Source: Zanthoxylum bungeanum (lineage: Eukaryota > Streptophyta > Magnoliopsida > Sapindales > Rutaceae). From it: 64,000 nucleotides of DNA. Positions within the stretch are counted from its first letter, which is position 1. Every line of letters starts with the position of its first letter. The notes under the pieces are model-generated. The model ran no database searches, was not told the DNA's origin, and worked only from the letters and a program-made list of their open reading frames with translations. The translations under genes were made by a program, and so were the position numbers. The DNA lies in the NCBI GenBank assembly GCA_019454045.1, contig SKCR01032775.1:806001-870000 (forward strand), read 5' to 3'. Of this stretch, positions 21,809 through 33,850 are shown piece by piece.

Positions 21809-23138
21809 GCTTTGCAGTTTGTTCTTCTCGGTCGTTGATGCTGTATCCGGCGGCAGTCGTTTGATGAGGGAATCGCTGATGATTCAGATACATAGGATTA
21901 GGTTATAGTTTGACTAGAAACGATTTGGGAGGGTGGTCTATCAAAATGGGCTTCATTTATGGGCCTTATTGTCTACATTGAGTTGCTCAATGGGCCTAAA
22001 GGTTTTTTTTTTTTTTTAAAGTAAGATTTTACTTTATTCTGTTATTTTAAAAAGGATTTTTTTTAAGAAGTTAAAACGTATCAAGGATTTTTATTTATTT
22101 TTGTTTGTTTACTCTTTAGAGTTCCCAATTTAAACGGAAATCGATAACAAATTACTTTTCAAATATTTAAAAGTAAATCCAACTTATTCGGAGGTCAATT
22201 ATCTAGATTGCACCATAACAGCGGTCCTACAAGCAGATTTGCAATGTAATACTAAAAAATAGTACAAGAGCCTACCAAAATTGTAGAAGGGCTGAAAATG
22301 GGAGGAAATTACACGAGGGTTTCTTATTTGAAGAACTGATTTCAATCCCAGCCCAAAATTCTTCTTATTAAGGTAGTTAGTTGAGTAGCTCAATGCAATT
22401 TCAATTACAAAACAATGCATCTCGATGGATGCCGATATCCCATCTGCCTAATTTAAAAACCAGAGGTGGCATTGAATCTTGTTTCTTCAAAACTGATCCG
22501 AAAATTTGGTTTCAGGTCCAAAAATCACATTTTATTAGCAACCCTTCCACCTATTATGAGGTCTAGATTAACAACTGCTGCAATCCAACATGAATTTGTA
22601 ACCATATATATATAACACCAAGAACTTCCAAGTCCCTGCAATAAAAATCATTCAAGACCGTCACATTTCAGCAACAACTCCATTTCCAAAAATGAAAGCA
22701 AAACAGCATCTCATATTTAATAAAAATATATTCGTGGACAAGATAATTAAATAGAAGTCAATCCGGAAAGAATGAAGTTAAAATTCATAAATTAATCAAC
22801 CATACCTTGAATGTGACACTCCGAAAACTACATCAAAAATGCAAACATTGCAAAGTATTCACAGCACTGGAGTAAGACTATTGACTTTCGTCCGCAGACA
22901 AATAAAATTATGAAATTATCAAACCTTGTTATTCACTGGTAATGTAATCTATTGTAATTTTAAATAATCAAGGAAACCAAGGCTGTTTTTAAATGCAACG
23001 TACTAATTATGCTATATTACAAAATAGGAACAAATCATATTTATCAGTCTTTTGCACTTCCTTTTTTTTAATTATTTTAAAGGGCACAATATGAGTTGTA
23101 AAAGAATAGCAAGAGTCAAATTTGTGCATGCCACTTTT
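21809..23138. other. Promoter side of PRXIIF/SDH3 chimera and intergenic DNA
   Basis: Short leader above the ATG at 21808, then AT-rich DNA with poly-T tracts near 22008-22020. Nothing gene-like between here and the TSC10-like pseudogene. The two loci point the same way. Confidence 0.5.
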
Positions 23139-24860
23139 CTATGCTTCCACATACCAATTCCACTGGAAGCAAAGCCCAGTAAAACGCATCAAACCAGCGG
23201 CGACCACTTCAACAAACGCCATCAGGAATGATCTCAGAGGTGATAAACCAGCAGTTGCCATAGACAGTAGGAGTCCCTCCAAGTTGCAAGGGACAATGAA
23301 GCTGCCAGATTTGATGCCGTCTAGAGCTTTCTTGGCAACTTCATCAGCTTTCATTGCACCAGATGAGGCCACTATAATGCAGCTGATTTGTGGTCTTCTC
23401 TTGTTTTCTGCAATCAGGTGGAATCTTCCAAGTTACACACAGCACCCAAAAAAATGGAAATCTCCAAAATCAGAACTAGCTACAAATATTAGAATGTCAC
23501 TATATCTTGCAACTCCTTTAAATTCCTATATTTCAGTCAAGATAAATACAGAAAAGACTATGTAACATAAAAGAAATATACAATTAGAAACAATACCTTC
23601 CTCTAGACCAGGAGTGTCCGTGCCCGGAGGTAATATAAGAGAGACATGGATGCCATCTGCAATAACCTCTTGTTGCAATGCTTCTGCTAAACCTCTTAGG
23701 CCAAATTTACTAGCACAATAAGCTGTGTAACCATAAACACCCACCTGCCCACAAAATGATCCCATATCAACATCAACAGGCACAAGAGACATTACTAACA
23801 AGTAAGAAACACTGCCCCATCAAGCTCACAGCAACTTGTCACACAGTCATGTATGGTGTTTATTTTGTTGTGATAAACTGCCTTACAACAGCAATGTTCT
23901 AAAAAACATTAGGCGGTAGGCATATAGTGGGAAAGCGCCTAACGCCTCGGCCTTCTAGGCGCCGCCTATAAGGGTAGGCTAGGCGGTTTCATTTTTTATT
24001 CAAAAAATGGGGAAAAAAAATTGGAGGAAAAGAAGGTACAGGTTCTAGGCGGCGCGTAAACTCACCTGACCCGCTTATACTCGCCTAATCGCCCGACACC
24101 GCCTAGCAACCATTTTTATGCATAATCGGAACAGCCAGACATCCCCTAGCGCCTAGAAGACCGTTTTTTAGAACAGTGTACAACAATTATATGTTATAAA
24201 CGTTACAAGTATTTTGTTGCTGATCATAAGTTCTTTGTTACTAGTTACATCACACGTCTATAGTTATATGAAAAACTTATGCTTTAGCGTAACAATTATG
24301 ACCAGTAACTAGTATTTGGGACATTATTGTATTAAAAAGAGATCAATTTATCATACCCGACCGGCCTGAGAGGACATAAAGCGATGGAAACGGGCCCACC
24401 ATTTTGCCTCTTCTTCATCAATGGCAGTGCAGCTTTGATCACATAGAAACTCCCCATAACATTGACATCAATAATGAACCCAACCTCATCCAATGCCTGC
24501 ACCTCCAATTCTCCAGGCAGGAACACGCCTTGATTGACCACCAACACATCGACGGGACCCGCCTCATCGAGCGCCGTTTTAACGGCGTCAAAATCACTAA
24601 CGTCGGCGGAATACGTGGCTACCTCGATTCCGGTTGCGAGCCGGATTGATTCTTTCGCTATTTCTAGCTTTTGGCGGGAACGCGCCAGGATGGACACGCG
24701 GGCGGCCTGATGGGCGAGGGCCAGGCCGATGCCGCTGGATCCACCTGTGATGAACACGTGGCGGTTTTTGATTGGGATCCTGACGGGCTTGGGACGAGCT
24801 CACGAACGATGAGGTAGAGTAAGAGGAGGAGGAGGACGAGGAAACCGATAAATGAGAGAG
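23139..24860 (-). pseudogene. 3-ketodihydrosphingosine reductase (TSC10-like), disrupted
   Basis: TSC10 reduces 3-ketosphinganine in sphingolipid synthesis at the ER. Pieces on the minus strand: an N-terminal hydrophobic stretch FIGFLVLLLLLLYLIVREL (about 24790-24850), the Rossmann TGGSSGIG segment (VRIPIKNRHVFITGGSSGIG), GPVDVLVVNQGVF, a second exon 23744-23597 with catalytic YGYTAYCASK, and a last exon 23407-23139 ending FQWNWYVEA. Exons 2-3 are intact and in phase. Exon 1 is not: an apparent 8-bp insertion (GAGCTCGT) puts the membrane segment out of frame, five residues are missing after AHQAA, and a 1-base deletion precedes the donor at 24358 where SSQAG is expected. No in-frame ATG serves the catalytic part. 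A pseudogene is most likely. Assembly error is an alternative. Confidence 0.8.
23895..24175. mobile_element. MITE in intron of TSC10-like pseudogene
   Basis: Perfect 13-bp terminal inverted repeats: TGTTCTAAAAAAC at 23895 and GTTTTTTAGAACA ending 24175, 281 bp in all. The interior is rich in CTAGGCG/GCGCCTA words (for example GGCGCCGCC). TACAACA occurs on both sides within a few bases of the ends and may be a target duplication. No coding capacity. Confidence 0.8.
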
Positions 24861-26668
24861 CCGCCGTTCAATGGTAGTGATGGAGTGAGAATGAAGTGTT
24901 AGTGTAAATGCACGGCAGTGATGCGTTTGATCTGCAAGATGATGGGACTTTTGAGTTTTGATTTTGCCTTGATCTTGCCACGTAAGCATTAATTAAAGAA
25001 TTTAATTTTTATTACTAATTTGACTTGCTTAAAACTATTATTACATATACTGTTGGATGTTTTTACAAGAAACGGATCACCACCAAACCACTATTTTACA
25101 CTCCTTAAATCTTAAAATTACTTCTAATAAAATAATTAAGAATTTTCAATAAAAAATAAATTATTAATTTATAATTGATAAATTAATAAACTAATTTTCT
25201 TAGTGAAAGGCGTAATTTTAACTAACAAAGCGTATTTTTATAATTCTTTACCATTCATTTCGATATCAAGACAACATAAATAAATATGTGGTAATATTTT
25301 TTTATTCTGATTACTATTTTTACAATTAAATAAATAATTTATTATGATTTTGTTCTGATTCATCAGTCTTATTTTAATCCAATTTGATTTCAACAAATTT
25401 CGATTCTAACCTCATTTAAACTCATAGTCTAATCTATTCTAATTTTGAATACATAAACGCACTATATATTTAGATACATTCCAATTAATTGAACCAATCG
25501 AATATACTTGTCGTTATTATAGAACATAAATGAAAGGTCGTTTGATTAATTCAATATAGAAAGCACAAGTTAAAACACTTGTGAATTTTAATAAAGTTGG
25601 GTTGGAGAAAATATGAATTACGTTGCAATTTTTTTTTTTCATTTTTAATGCAAGAAGTATAGTGACATAAGTAATAACAAAATTGGATGAGAGGCTGTAT
25701 AATATACATACCTAATGAATTAGATTTGAAATATCTAATTTATTGGGATCAGATTTTTTTTAACAAGACTTGATGAGTTTGGGTCAAAACATGTTTTGGG
25801 TTTGTTGGGGTTATTCGTTACCGAAGCGAGGTTTGAGCGAAATCGTAAATTTAAAATTTTTATAATTTATCGAATAAATTATTCGATATCATATAGAAAT
25901 ATTCATATTTTATCTAAATATATTATTCGATATCAAATAATGTCATAATTAATAATAAAAATATTACGGAATTTTTACGAAAAATATTTTTCCTCAAAAT
26001 AACATAAAAATATGTTTTCGACTGAACCGACTAAGTGCTCAAGTCATAATTTTATTCTTCATTCAAGACTTTCTCTATAATATCTAAAGTCATAATTTTG
26101 AAGCTCTTCAAAATTGTGAGTATTCGGCCATACTCTCCACAACAAGAAAAAAAACCATTTTCTTTTTAAATGGCAAAAAACGCGGCCTTTTAACAAAGGA
26201 TATAATTGTCCTTTTCATGCTAAGCTTATTAAATAAGTTTTACACAAAAAATACCAAAATAACCAATTGTTCAAGTAAGCTAAGGAGGATAAAATTATCT
26301 TTTAACTTGTAAATTTGATCTAATAAGCCAAAAGTTAAAATACAATAATTGAGTTCAAAGGTAAAATGGTTATTTGCCAAATAAATGTTAATTTTTCATA
26401 AGTCGTGATATTGTGACACTTGTCCTTAATTTAATCAAATTAAATATATTTAATATTAGGACAAATGTTAATTATTTATACAATATATATAAAATTAACA
26501 AATGTTCATCAAATAATTTATATTACATTATATCAAATATAACGCCTAAATATATTATTTAGACATTTGTCATATACATCACATATGTAAAAGGACTAAA
26601 ATGACATTTACTTGTGTATTTTAGTTTGCCGACTAAACGGATCGAATTAGCTAATTTAATTCGAAAAA
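24861..26668. other. AT-rich intergenic DNA
   Basis: No gene recognised. From about 25803 (TGTTGGGGTTATTC) onward it may belong to an old retrotransposon LTR that resumes after 32713. There are no other clear features. Confidence 0.45.
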
Positions 26669-26866
26669 ATATTTTGAATAATCAGTGTTATTCATAACGT
26701 GTTGCCCAAGTGCTCAACGAGTACATTTCATATTGTGAGACTCTTTAAGTTCAGGTTTATTCGTCACTGAATCTAATCATGTATCCATAATTCACCAACT
26801 CTTAAATTATGACGACCATAAATAATCTCGATGAACTATGTAAGTTGAGGTTATCGCATACGTATT
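26669..26866. repeat. 198-bp direct repeat flanking the Athila-lineage element, left copy
   Basis: Begins ATATTTTGAATAATCAGTG and ends CGCATACGTATT. It matches 32516-32713 over 198 bp with no difference that I saw. The left flank continues as unrelated upstream DNA, and the element starts at the next base. Confidence 0.9.
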
Positions 26867-28253
26867 TGGGAGTGTTTGATAAGTGTGGTTTATACCCACT
26901 TATTATGGCATTCTCAGCTTATTATTTTGTTATAATTCGAGATATTTAATATGATTTATAATTTATTTATGTTTTATTTATAAGAGCATTAATATATGGA
27001 TCGGGAATAATTGCACGTGTTTTGGGAAATTTCGGGGGAAAACACAGGACGAGCAGGGAAGAATGGCGCCGAGGCGCCAAAATCCCATACAAGTTCCAGG
27101 GAGAATGGCGCCATTCATCAAAAGCAATGGGCGCCGCGGCGCCCATTCATTAAGCAACAATGAGCGCCGCGGCGCCCATTCATTGATTAAACAAGGCGCC
27201 GCGGCGCCTCCTCACCCATACAATTTCCCGACAATTTGGCGCCGCGGTGCTGCGGAGAAGAAAAGTACGCGCATATCAGGAAATTAATTTTAGGGTTTTT
27301 AATAATCCTAATGCTACCCAAAGACTCCCTGCCTCAACTATAAATATAACATTACATCCAACACTCAAACGGAGGCTAATACATGCGCAAAACACGAAAC
27401 ACATATTTTTAGAGATCCAAGGAGAGGATTGAAGAGCGACAAGAGGAGTTAAGGCTGTTAATGTGCTGTAATATCCGGAGAGGAAGAGATTCAATTCGGG
27501 TTTTATCTTCTTATTTCTTTCTTAAAACTCTAATGATTTCCATTAGATTCGTGGCTTGATTATTTATTGTTTTATCTTTTGTCATGAATTTACTCCTTAA
27601 TTCTGGAGAATGGTGTAATTGATGCTTGAACCTTGTAATTTTGTTTATCAGTTTTGTAATGAAGTTTTATTAATTATTTATATTTTTTGAGTTTGATGCT
27701 TCTTGATTGCTGGCCACAATTTGAGATGATGAATGTTTAGAATCTATCACTCGAGAGAGAGGATTTTGAATAGATCTAGAGAATATAGCCTAGGATTTTA
27801 TAGAGTTCGAGAGAATCTGTAGTCCTTTGAAGTCGTTAACATAGAATCACAAATCGTAATGAGTTGTTAACTATTGGATTTTTATAGAGATATCGAAAGT
27901 CTATAGTTGATAATATTTTCACTCGGCACTCGAGAGAGGGAGTGAATATTTTAGGATCTTGACTTATAAATAATATAACTGAACAAAGATTAATTGGCAT
28001 GACAAATACATAGGAGACAGCTAGGTGAAATCAGGATCTATAATCTCTAATCGTATTAGTTCCTCCTATCTAAATATTTGTATATTTTATTTAATTATTA
28101 AAATCTTTATCATTTATTTTCTAAATAAAGTTAGGATTATCAATTGTAGTACTTAGTGCGAGTTAACGCAATCCCTGTGGGTTCGACACTCTTAACTCAT
28201 ATTTATACTAAAACTTGACACCGTACACTTGCGGTACGATATAAAATATCACA
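26867..28253 (+). repeat. 5' LTR of Athila-lineage element
   Basis: TATAAATA at 27339-27346 is a likely LTR promoter. Upstream, about 27062-27250, a ladder of GGCGCC palindromes occurs, including GGGCGCCGCGGCGCCC. It pairs with 31142-32515. Confidence 0.85.
27062..27250. repeat. GGCGCC palindrome ladder in 5' LTR
   Basis: Six or so copies of GGCGCC-based palindromes (GGCGCCGAGGCGCC, GAATGGCGCCATTC, GGGCGCCGCGGCGCCC and variants) are separated by CATTCATTAA-type spacers. They lie about 90-280 bp upstream of the TATA box. The 3' LTR carries the same ladder at about 31338-31525. Confidence 0.85.
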
Positions 28254-28262
28254 ACAAGTTTT

Positions 28263-28280
28263 TGGCGCCGTTGCCGGGGA
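28263..28280 (+). promoter_or_regulatory. Primer-binding site, tRNA-Asp type
   Basis: TGGCGCCGTTGCCGGGGA is the complement of the 3' end of plant tRNA-Asp. It lies nine bases past the 5' LTR end and is where minus-strand synthesis would be primed. Confidence 0.9.
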
Positions 28281-28536
28281 TTGTTTGTTAATTCACATTA
28301 ATACTACTACCAAGTATAATTTTAGCTTTAATTTAGATTTTTATTTTTATTTTTATTTTTAGTTTATTTTTGTTTTGTATTTAATTTTTTTTTTATCTTG
28401 TTATTGATTTTTATTTTTCTTTTGGTGCTTCAGTGAATGCGAAAAGCCACAAGTCTCAATTCGCTCCTGTTTGATCCTGAAATAAAAAGAACTGCGAGGA
28501 GACTAAGAAAAGAAAGGAAAATCGAAAAAAGAAGCA

Positions 28537-29700
28537 ATGGCAGCTGAAAACATAGAGAACAACCCACGCCATGTGGCAATCAGAGATCACTTCAAACCGG
28601 TCCTTGATAATATATGCTCTGGGATTGCCCATCAACCAATCAACGCCAACAGTTTTGAGTTAAAACCTGCATTGATCAACATGGTACAAAGGAATCAGTT
28701 TGGGGGTTCAGCTGTGTAGAGGATCCCAACTTGCACTTAAGGATGTTCCTGGAGATCGCAGATACCATAAAAGTAAATGGCGTGAGTAAAGAGGCTATCA
28801 GGCTACGCTTATTTTCATTCTTTTACGGGATAAAGCGTGGGATTGGCTGCAATCAATACAGACAGGGAGTATCATGACATGGCAAGATATGGCCACAAAA
28901 TTTCTTGAGATTCTTTCCACCAGCTAAATCAGCTCAACTGAGGGCAGAAATCAGTGTATTTAAGCAGCTGGAAACTGAGACTTTGTATGAAGCATGGGAG
29001 CGCTTTAAGGATTTACTACGAAGATGCCCACAACATGATTATGCAGATTGGGTCCAGATTCAGTTGTTCTATAATGGGTTGAATGGTCCGAATAGGACTG
29101 TGGTTGATGCAGCAGCTGGGGGAGCTCTATTCAGGAAATCAGCTGAGGAAGCGCACAATTTATTGGAAGAAATGGCCATTAACCATTATCAATGGCCAAG
29201 TGAACGCGCTACGGTAACCAAAGTGGTTGGGATTTATGAAGTAGACCCTCTTGTGGCACTTACAGCTCAGATTTCCACCTTGGCCACTCAAGTAGCAGCC
29301 CTGACAAAACCACGAGTATCATCTATTGAATCAGCGACAGCTACAAATATGGAGTTAGTGGAAGGAAACCCGAACATTGAACACGTCAATATGTGAACAA
29401 TCGGAACTTCAACAGCTATAGAGGAAATCTTATGCCTAACCGTTATCATCCAAACCTGTCATATGCTAACACAGAGATACTTTGCAACCTTCTTCTGGTT
29501 TTGACTATAAAAAGGATGAGCAGAAATCTTCCTTAGAAGATTTCGTGAGCACGTTTGCTGCTAGTACTTCAGAGAGATTTGAGAAGACTGAGTCAAGGCT
29601 AAACAATATTGAGATACACATGGAAAATATGGAGGCTACAATGAAGTCTTTAGAAACACAAATTGGGCAGATTGCATCCTCCATAACCAAGCAGCAGTAG
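28537..29700 (+). pseudogene. Frameshifted gag of Athila/Tat lineage
   Basis: Starts ATG 28537 (MAAENIENNPRHVAIRDHFK), reads to FGGSAV, then a 2-base shift near 28720 continues EDPNLHLRMFLEIADTIKVN and LLRDKAWDWLQSIQTGSIMT. A 1-base shift near 28908 leads to FFPPAKSAQLRAEISVFKQL and the retrotransposon gag domain to about 29396. A last open piece 29482-29700 is a coiled-coil-like segment (ERFEKTESRLNNIEIHMENM). The family's capsid-like protein packages element RNA. This copy needs frame corrections and has no zinc knuckle that I could read. Confidence 0.85.
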
Positions 29701-29809
29701 GGGCATTTGAATAAAACTATCACAGCCGCCAAGCTATCTTTTTCATGTCAAAGCAGTCAGTGGATACAAAAGAAGAAGCTACCATGACCACCATTTGGGT
29801 GGTTGCGTC

Positions 29810-31141
29810 TGGCTGAAGACGTTAAACTTAGCGCTAGCGGGGAGGCAACCCTTGCATTTCTTTTATTATTATTTTTACTTTTTATTTTATTTATCTTATT
29901 TTATTTTATTGTGTGCTATTTATTTATTTGCATGTTATTTATGCAGGTAGCATGAGACACACAAAGCCCGCGCAACCAAATTCTAACCAGCAAGAGTCTG
30001 ATCAACTCCATGCACGGTAGTGTTGTTCCTTACTCTTGTTCTTTAAATTTTTATCTTACATTGAGGACAATGCAAATTTTAAGTTTGGGGGTGTGTGCAT
30101 GTTGCTTACTTGTTATTTAGTTGTTTAAATTTTGTTATTTAAATTTTTTAAAAAAAAAAATTTGTTTTAGTCTTTGATAGTAAAGCATAAATCCTGTGAT
30201 GATATTTTTGTTTATGAGTGAAATTTTAGAAACGATAAGTGCCTAATTTACTTTTATCTGATGCCTTGAATAATTGATCTATGTTAGACTCGTAAGCACT
30301 TAAAAATAGGTTTTTATCAGTAAAACTTAAGTAGTTGACAATGTGACTAGTTGAAGAAATTGCATATCGATGAATGACCGTTTGCTTAGATATCTATCTT
30401 GATTTGCTAGTGTTATGAAGTATGGTATAGCTAAAAAGAAAAATGTCTCTAAAGAAAGAAAATAAACCACCTATAACCGATAAGCGTGAAGCTACCCATG
30501 GGCGAGTATTAGGACCACCATGAGGAGAAATGCTACCTTAAAGGGTAAGTGTGTTGATTAAAAAAAAATAAAAGAGCAAAAAGAGAAGCAAAAAGAGACA
30601 AGAAAAGAAAAAAAAAATCATACCATACTGAGCACGAAATAAAGCAATTACAAAGCATAATTGAGATATCTAAGTTGGTTTGACCCATTGATTCTAATTT
30701 TTAAACGAAATCATTGAGTTGGCTTACTTAAGATCAAAGCTGTGATGAACCTTTACACACACACACCTTGAGTCTAGCTTAGATAATTTATTCAATAATT
30801 TGGATTCGAGTTGCAATTGCGTACTTTGAAGATTCTTTAATTTCATTTATAAGCTTTCTTTGAGGAAAATTTTATGCGCAACTGTTGGGACTATCTTTTG
30901 TTATTTTTTATATTTTTTGCATGATTGTGTGTGAATGACGTTTGTGGGTGTCGTCACTGTAAGCCCTCACGAGACTATAACTCGTCCACTAGGGCCGCCT
31001 AGGGGTTTAAAGGCTTGTTGCATATGCTAAATGCAATCGTGATCCCTACGAAAGTGGCTTAGTTAATTTAGTAATTCTAATTATTTATTTGAATTTAGTT
31101 TTTATTTTATCTATTGCTCGGGACTAGCAAAATCTTAAGTT
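29810..31141 (+). other. Non-coding 3' interior of Athila-lineage element
   Basis: Holds the conserved GACGTTAAACTTAGCGCT block, AT-rich DNA, an internal AAGTTTGGGGGTG near 30080, an A-rich stretch near 30560-30620, and the final TTTGGGGGTG purine tract before the 3' LTR. No open frames of note. Confidence 0.7.
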
Positions 31142-32515
31142 TGGGGGTGTTTGATAAGTGTGGTTTATACCCACTTATTATGGCATTCTCAGCTTATTAT
31201 TTTGTTATAATTCGAGATATTTAATATGATTTATAATTTATTTTATGTTTTATTTATAGGAGCATTAATATATGGATCGGGGAATAATTGCACGTGTTTT
31301 GGGAAATTTCGGGAAGACACAGGACGAGCAGGGAAAGATGGCGCCGAGGCGCCAAAATCCCATACAAGTTCCAGGGAGAATGGCGCCATTCATCAAAAGC
31401 AATGGGCGCCGCGGCGCCCATTCATTAAACAACAATGAGCGCCGCGGCGCCCATTCATTGATTAACAAAGCGCCGCGGCGCCTCCTCACCCATACAATTT
31501 CCCGACAATTTGGCGCCGCGGTGCTGCGGAGAAGAAAAGTACGCGCATATCAGAAAATTAATTTTAGGGTTTTTAATAATCCTAATGCTACCCAAAGACT
31601 CCCTGCCTCAACTATAAATATAACATTACATCCAACACTCAAACGGAGGCTAATACACTGCACAAAACACGAACACATATTTTTAGAGATCCAAGGAGAG
31701 GATTGAAGAGCGACAATAGGAGATTAAGGCTGTAATATCCGGAGAGGAAGAGATTCAATTCGGGTTTTATCTTCTTATTTCTTTCTTAAAACTCTAATGA
31801 TTTCCATTAGATTCGTGGCTTGATTATTTATTGTTTTATCTTTTGTCATGAATTTACTCCTTAATTCTGGAGAATGGTGTAATTGATGCTTGAACCTTGT
31901 ATTTTTTTTATCAGTTTTGTAATGAAGTTTTATTAATTATTTATATTCTTTTGAGTTTAATGCTTCTTGATTGCTGGCCACAATTTGAGATGATGAATGT
32001 TTAGAATCTATCACTCGAGAGAGGGGATTTTGAATAGATCTAGAGAATATAGCCTAGGATTTTATAGAGTTCGAGAGAATCTGTAGTCCTTTGAAGTCGT
32101 TAACATAGAATCACAAATCGTAATGAGTTGTTAACTATTGGATTTTTATAGAGATATCGAAGTCTATAGTTGATAATATTTTCACTCGGCACTCGAGAGA
32201 GGGAGTGAATATTTTAGGATCTTGACTTATAAATAATATAACTGAACAAAGATTAATTGGCATGACAAATACATAGGAGATAGCTAGGTGAAATCAGGAT
32301 CTATAATCTCTAATCGTATTAGTTCCTCCTATCTAAATATTTGTATATTTTATTTAATTATTAAAATCTTTATCATTTATTTTCTAAATAAAGTTAGGAT
32401 TATCAATTGTAGTACTTAGTGCGAGTTAACGCAATCCCTGTGGGTTCGACACTCTAACTCATATTTATACTAAAACTTGACACCGTACACTTGCGGTACG
32501 ATATAAAATATCACA
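31142..32515 (+). repeat. 3' LTR of Athila-lineage element
   Basis: Copy of 26867-28253 with small differences. TATAAATA is at 31613-31620. It ends ATATCACA directly against the right 198-bp repeat. Confidence 0.85.
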
Positions 32516-32713
32516 ATATTTTGAATAATCAGTGTTATTCATAACGTGTTGCCCAAGTGCTCAACGAGTACATTTCATATTGTGAGACTCTTTAAGTTCA
32601 GGTTTATTCGTCACTGAATCTAATCATGTATCCATAATTCACCAACTCTTAAATTATGACGACCATAAATAATCTCGATGAACTATGTAAGTTGAGGTTA
32701 TCGCATACGTATT
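32516..32713. repeat. 198-bp direct repeat, right copy
   Basis: Begins immediately after the LTR end and matches 26669-26866. To its right the older host sequence continues (ATTCATCCGTCATAGGC). Confidence 0.9.
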
Positions 32714-33472
32714 ATTCATCCGTCATAGGCTATCCATATTATACCGGTGATATAGATAATAACTTCAAATCCTTAAGATATAATATAGTCCACTTATAAA
32801 TTTATGATCTCTAAATAACACCCGAAATTTACTTTTGCAATGCACCACGATCATGGATTTACTAGAGCCTAAACTTATGAATTCATCCCCTCAGTCCCAG
32901 TCTCCCAGAATAAACCAACAACCCTTATGTAGGATACTCATGCCCTTTACACAAGACTGACGAATCCTATATGATACAAATCGGTTATCATAAGCATCAG
33001 TCCACACCTAAGGTGGAGGTCTGTCCTAAATAGGTCGGTGACGTGACTGCCATTAAAGTGTGAATGATAACTCTTATATCCACTGTGATATCTCAAGTTT
33101 AAGGACCATTATGCTACTCGACTCGAGAAGATTCATATTGACGTTGGTGTACCATCTATTAGGAAATCTTTTGTGAGTCGTTCAATGTTTATGAATAAAC
33201 ACCTACATATCTATACAAGTCCCCAAAGACTTGTGGTCCACTAGGATAGACCACCAGACCAAGTCTCGATATACGATAAGTATCGATCTCAACGAATTTT
33301 ACCAACTGACCAGTGCCATTAAATCTTGACCATAAACTTTATTTGATAATATACAACTTATATTGACATTTCTCAATGTCAATTGTACTACGTTGTAAAT
33401 CATCTGGTCTTTATCTAATATATTCATATCACTAAACCGAATTTAATTTCAAACTAATCGAAATTAGATCGA

Positions 33473-33504
<32 letters not shown>

Positions 33505-33850
33505 ATATGTGCTACCATAAATACATAATATTATGAGAAAATAAATTGTTCGTATTCATGAATTGGTGATAAATCCGATCTAAATTGGCACTCAGAGCAT
33601 CAACCATAATATCTTATATATATATAAATCCTCCACTACGTCAAGATTTATTGTCCATTTTGGGAGCTCATTGGCTCGTCAAGCACAACTTTGTTCATAA
33701 AGGAGACCTCAATATATATGTACGATTCGAACCCTTGCGCCGTCTCACCGTGTAAGATTATATGTAGGTGCTGAGCTTGTATATGTGATAACATTAGGCT
33801 ATGCACAAAGTAAAAATGAATAAAGGAGAATATACCAAAGGAAAAAAAAA
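32714..33850. other. Continuation of older repeat-derived DNA
   Basis: No gene. It contains the (TA)n run near 33474-33497 and the primer-binding-like site near 33586. Confidence 0.45.

Larger units (their letters stand above)
26867..32515 (+). mobile_element. Athila/Tat-lineage Ty3-gypsy element, gag-only non-autonomous (TR-GAG-like)
   Basis: LTRs of about 1.38 kb (26867-28253 and 31142-32515, if starting TGGGRGTG, or six to seven bases later at TGTTTGATAAG) end ATATCACA. TGGCGCCGTTGCCGGGGA at 28263-28280 is a primer-binding site for tRNA-Asp, typical of Athila/Tat elements. The interior holds a frameshifted gag, then Athila-typical non-coding blocks (GTCTGGCTGAAGACGTTAAA near 29807; ACATTGAGGACAATGC near 30058). 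It has no pol. TTTGGGGGTG occurs twice, near 30083 and before the 3' LTR at about 31140. The LTRs differ by scattered substitutions and indels, so the insertion is fairly recent but older than the nested element at 3912. Confidence 0.88.
25803..33600 (+). mobile_element. Possible older LTR remnant, split by the Athila-lineage insertion
   Basis: DNA left of 26866 and right of 32713 appears to be one older segment. At 33586-33598 the sequence TGGCACTCAGAGC resembles the plant initiator-Met primer-binding site TGGTATCAGAGC, which would mark the end of a 5' LTR just before it. A TGTTGGGG at 25803 could be the LTR start. No internal coding domains follow, and a (TA)n run at about 33474-33497 lies within. 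The assignment is tentative. Confidence 0.35.

Noticed and set aside
31272..31706. 144-codon plus-strand open frame in the 3' LTR
   Set aside because: It lies in the LTR over the GGCGCC ladder and TATA region. The 5' LTR copy breaks the frame, and no gag/pol or host protein is recognised.
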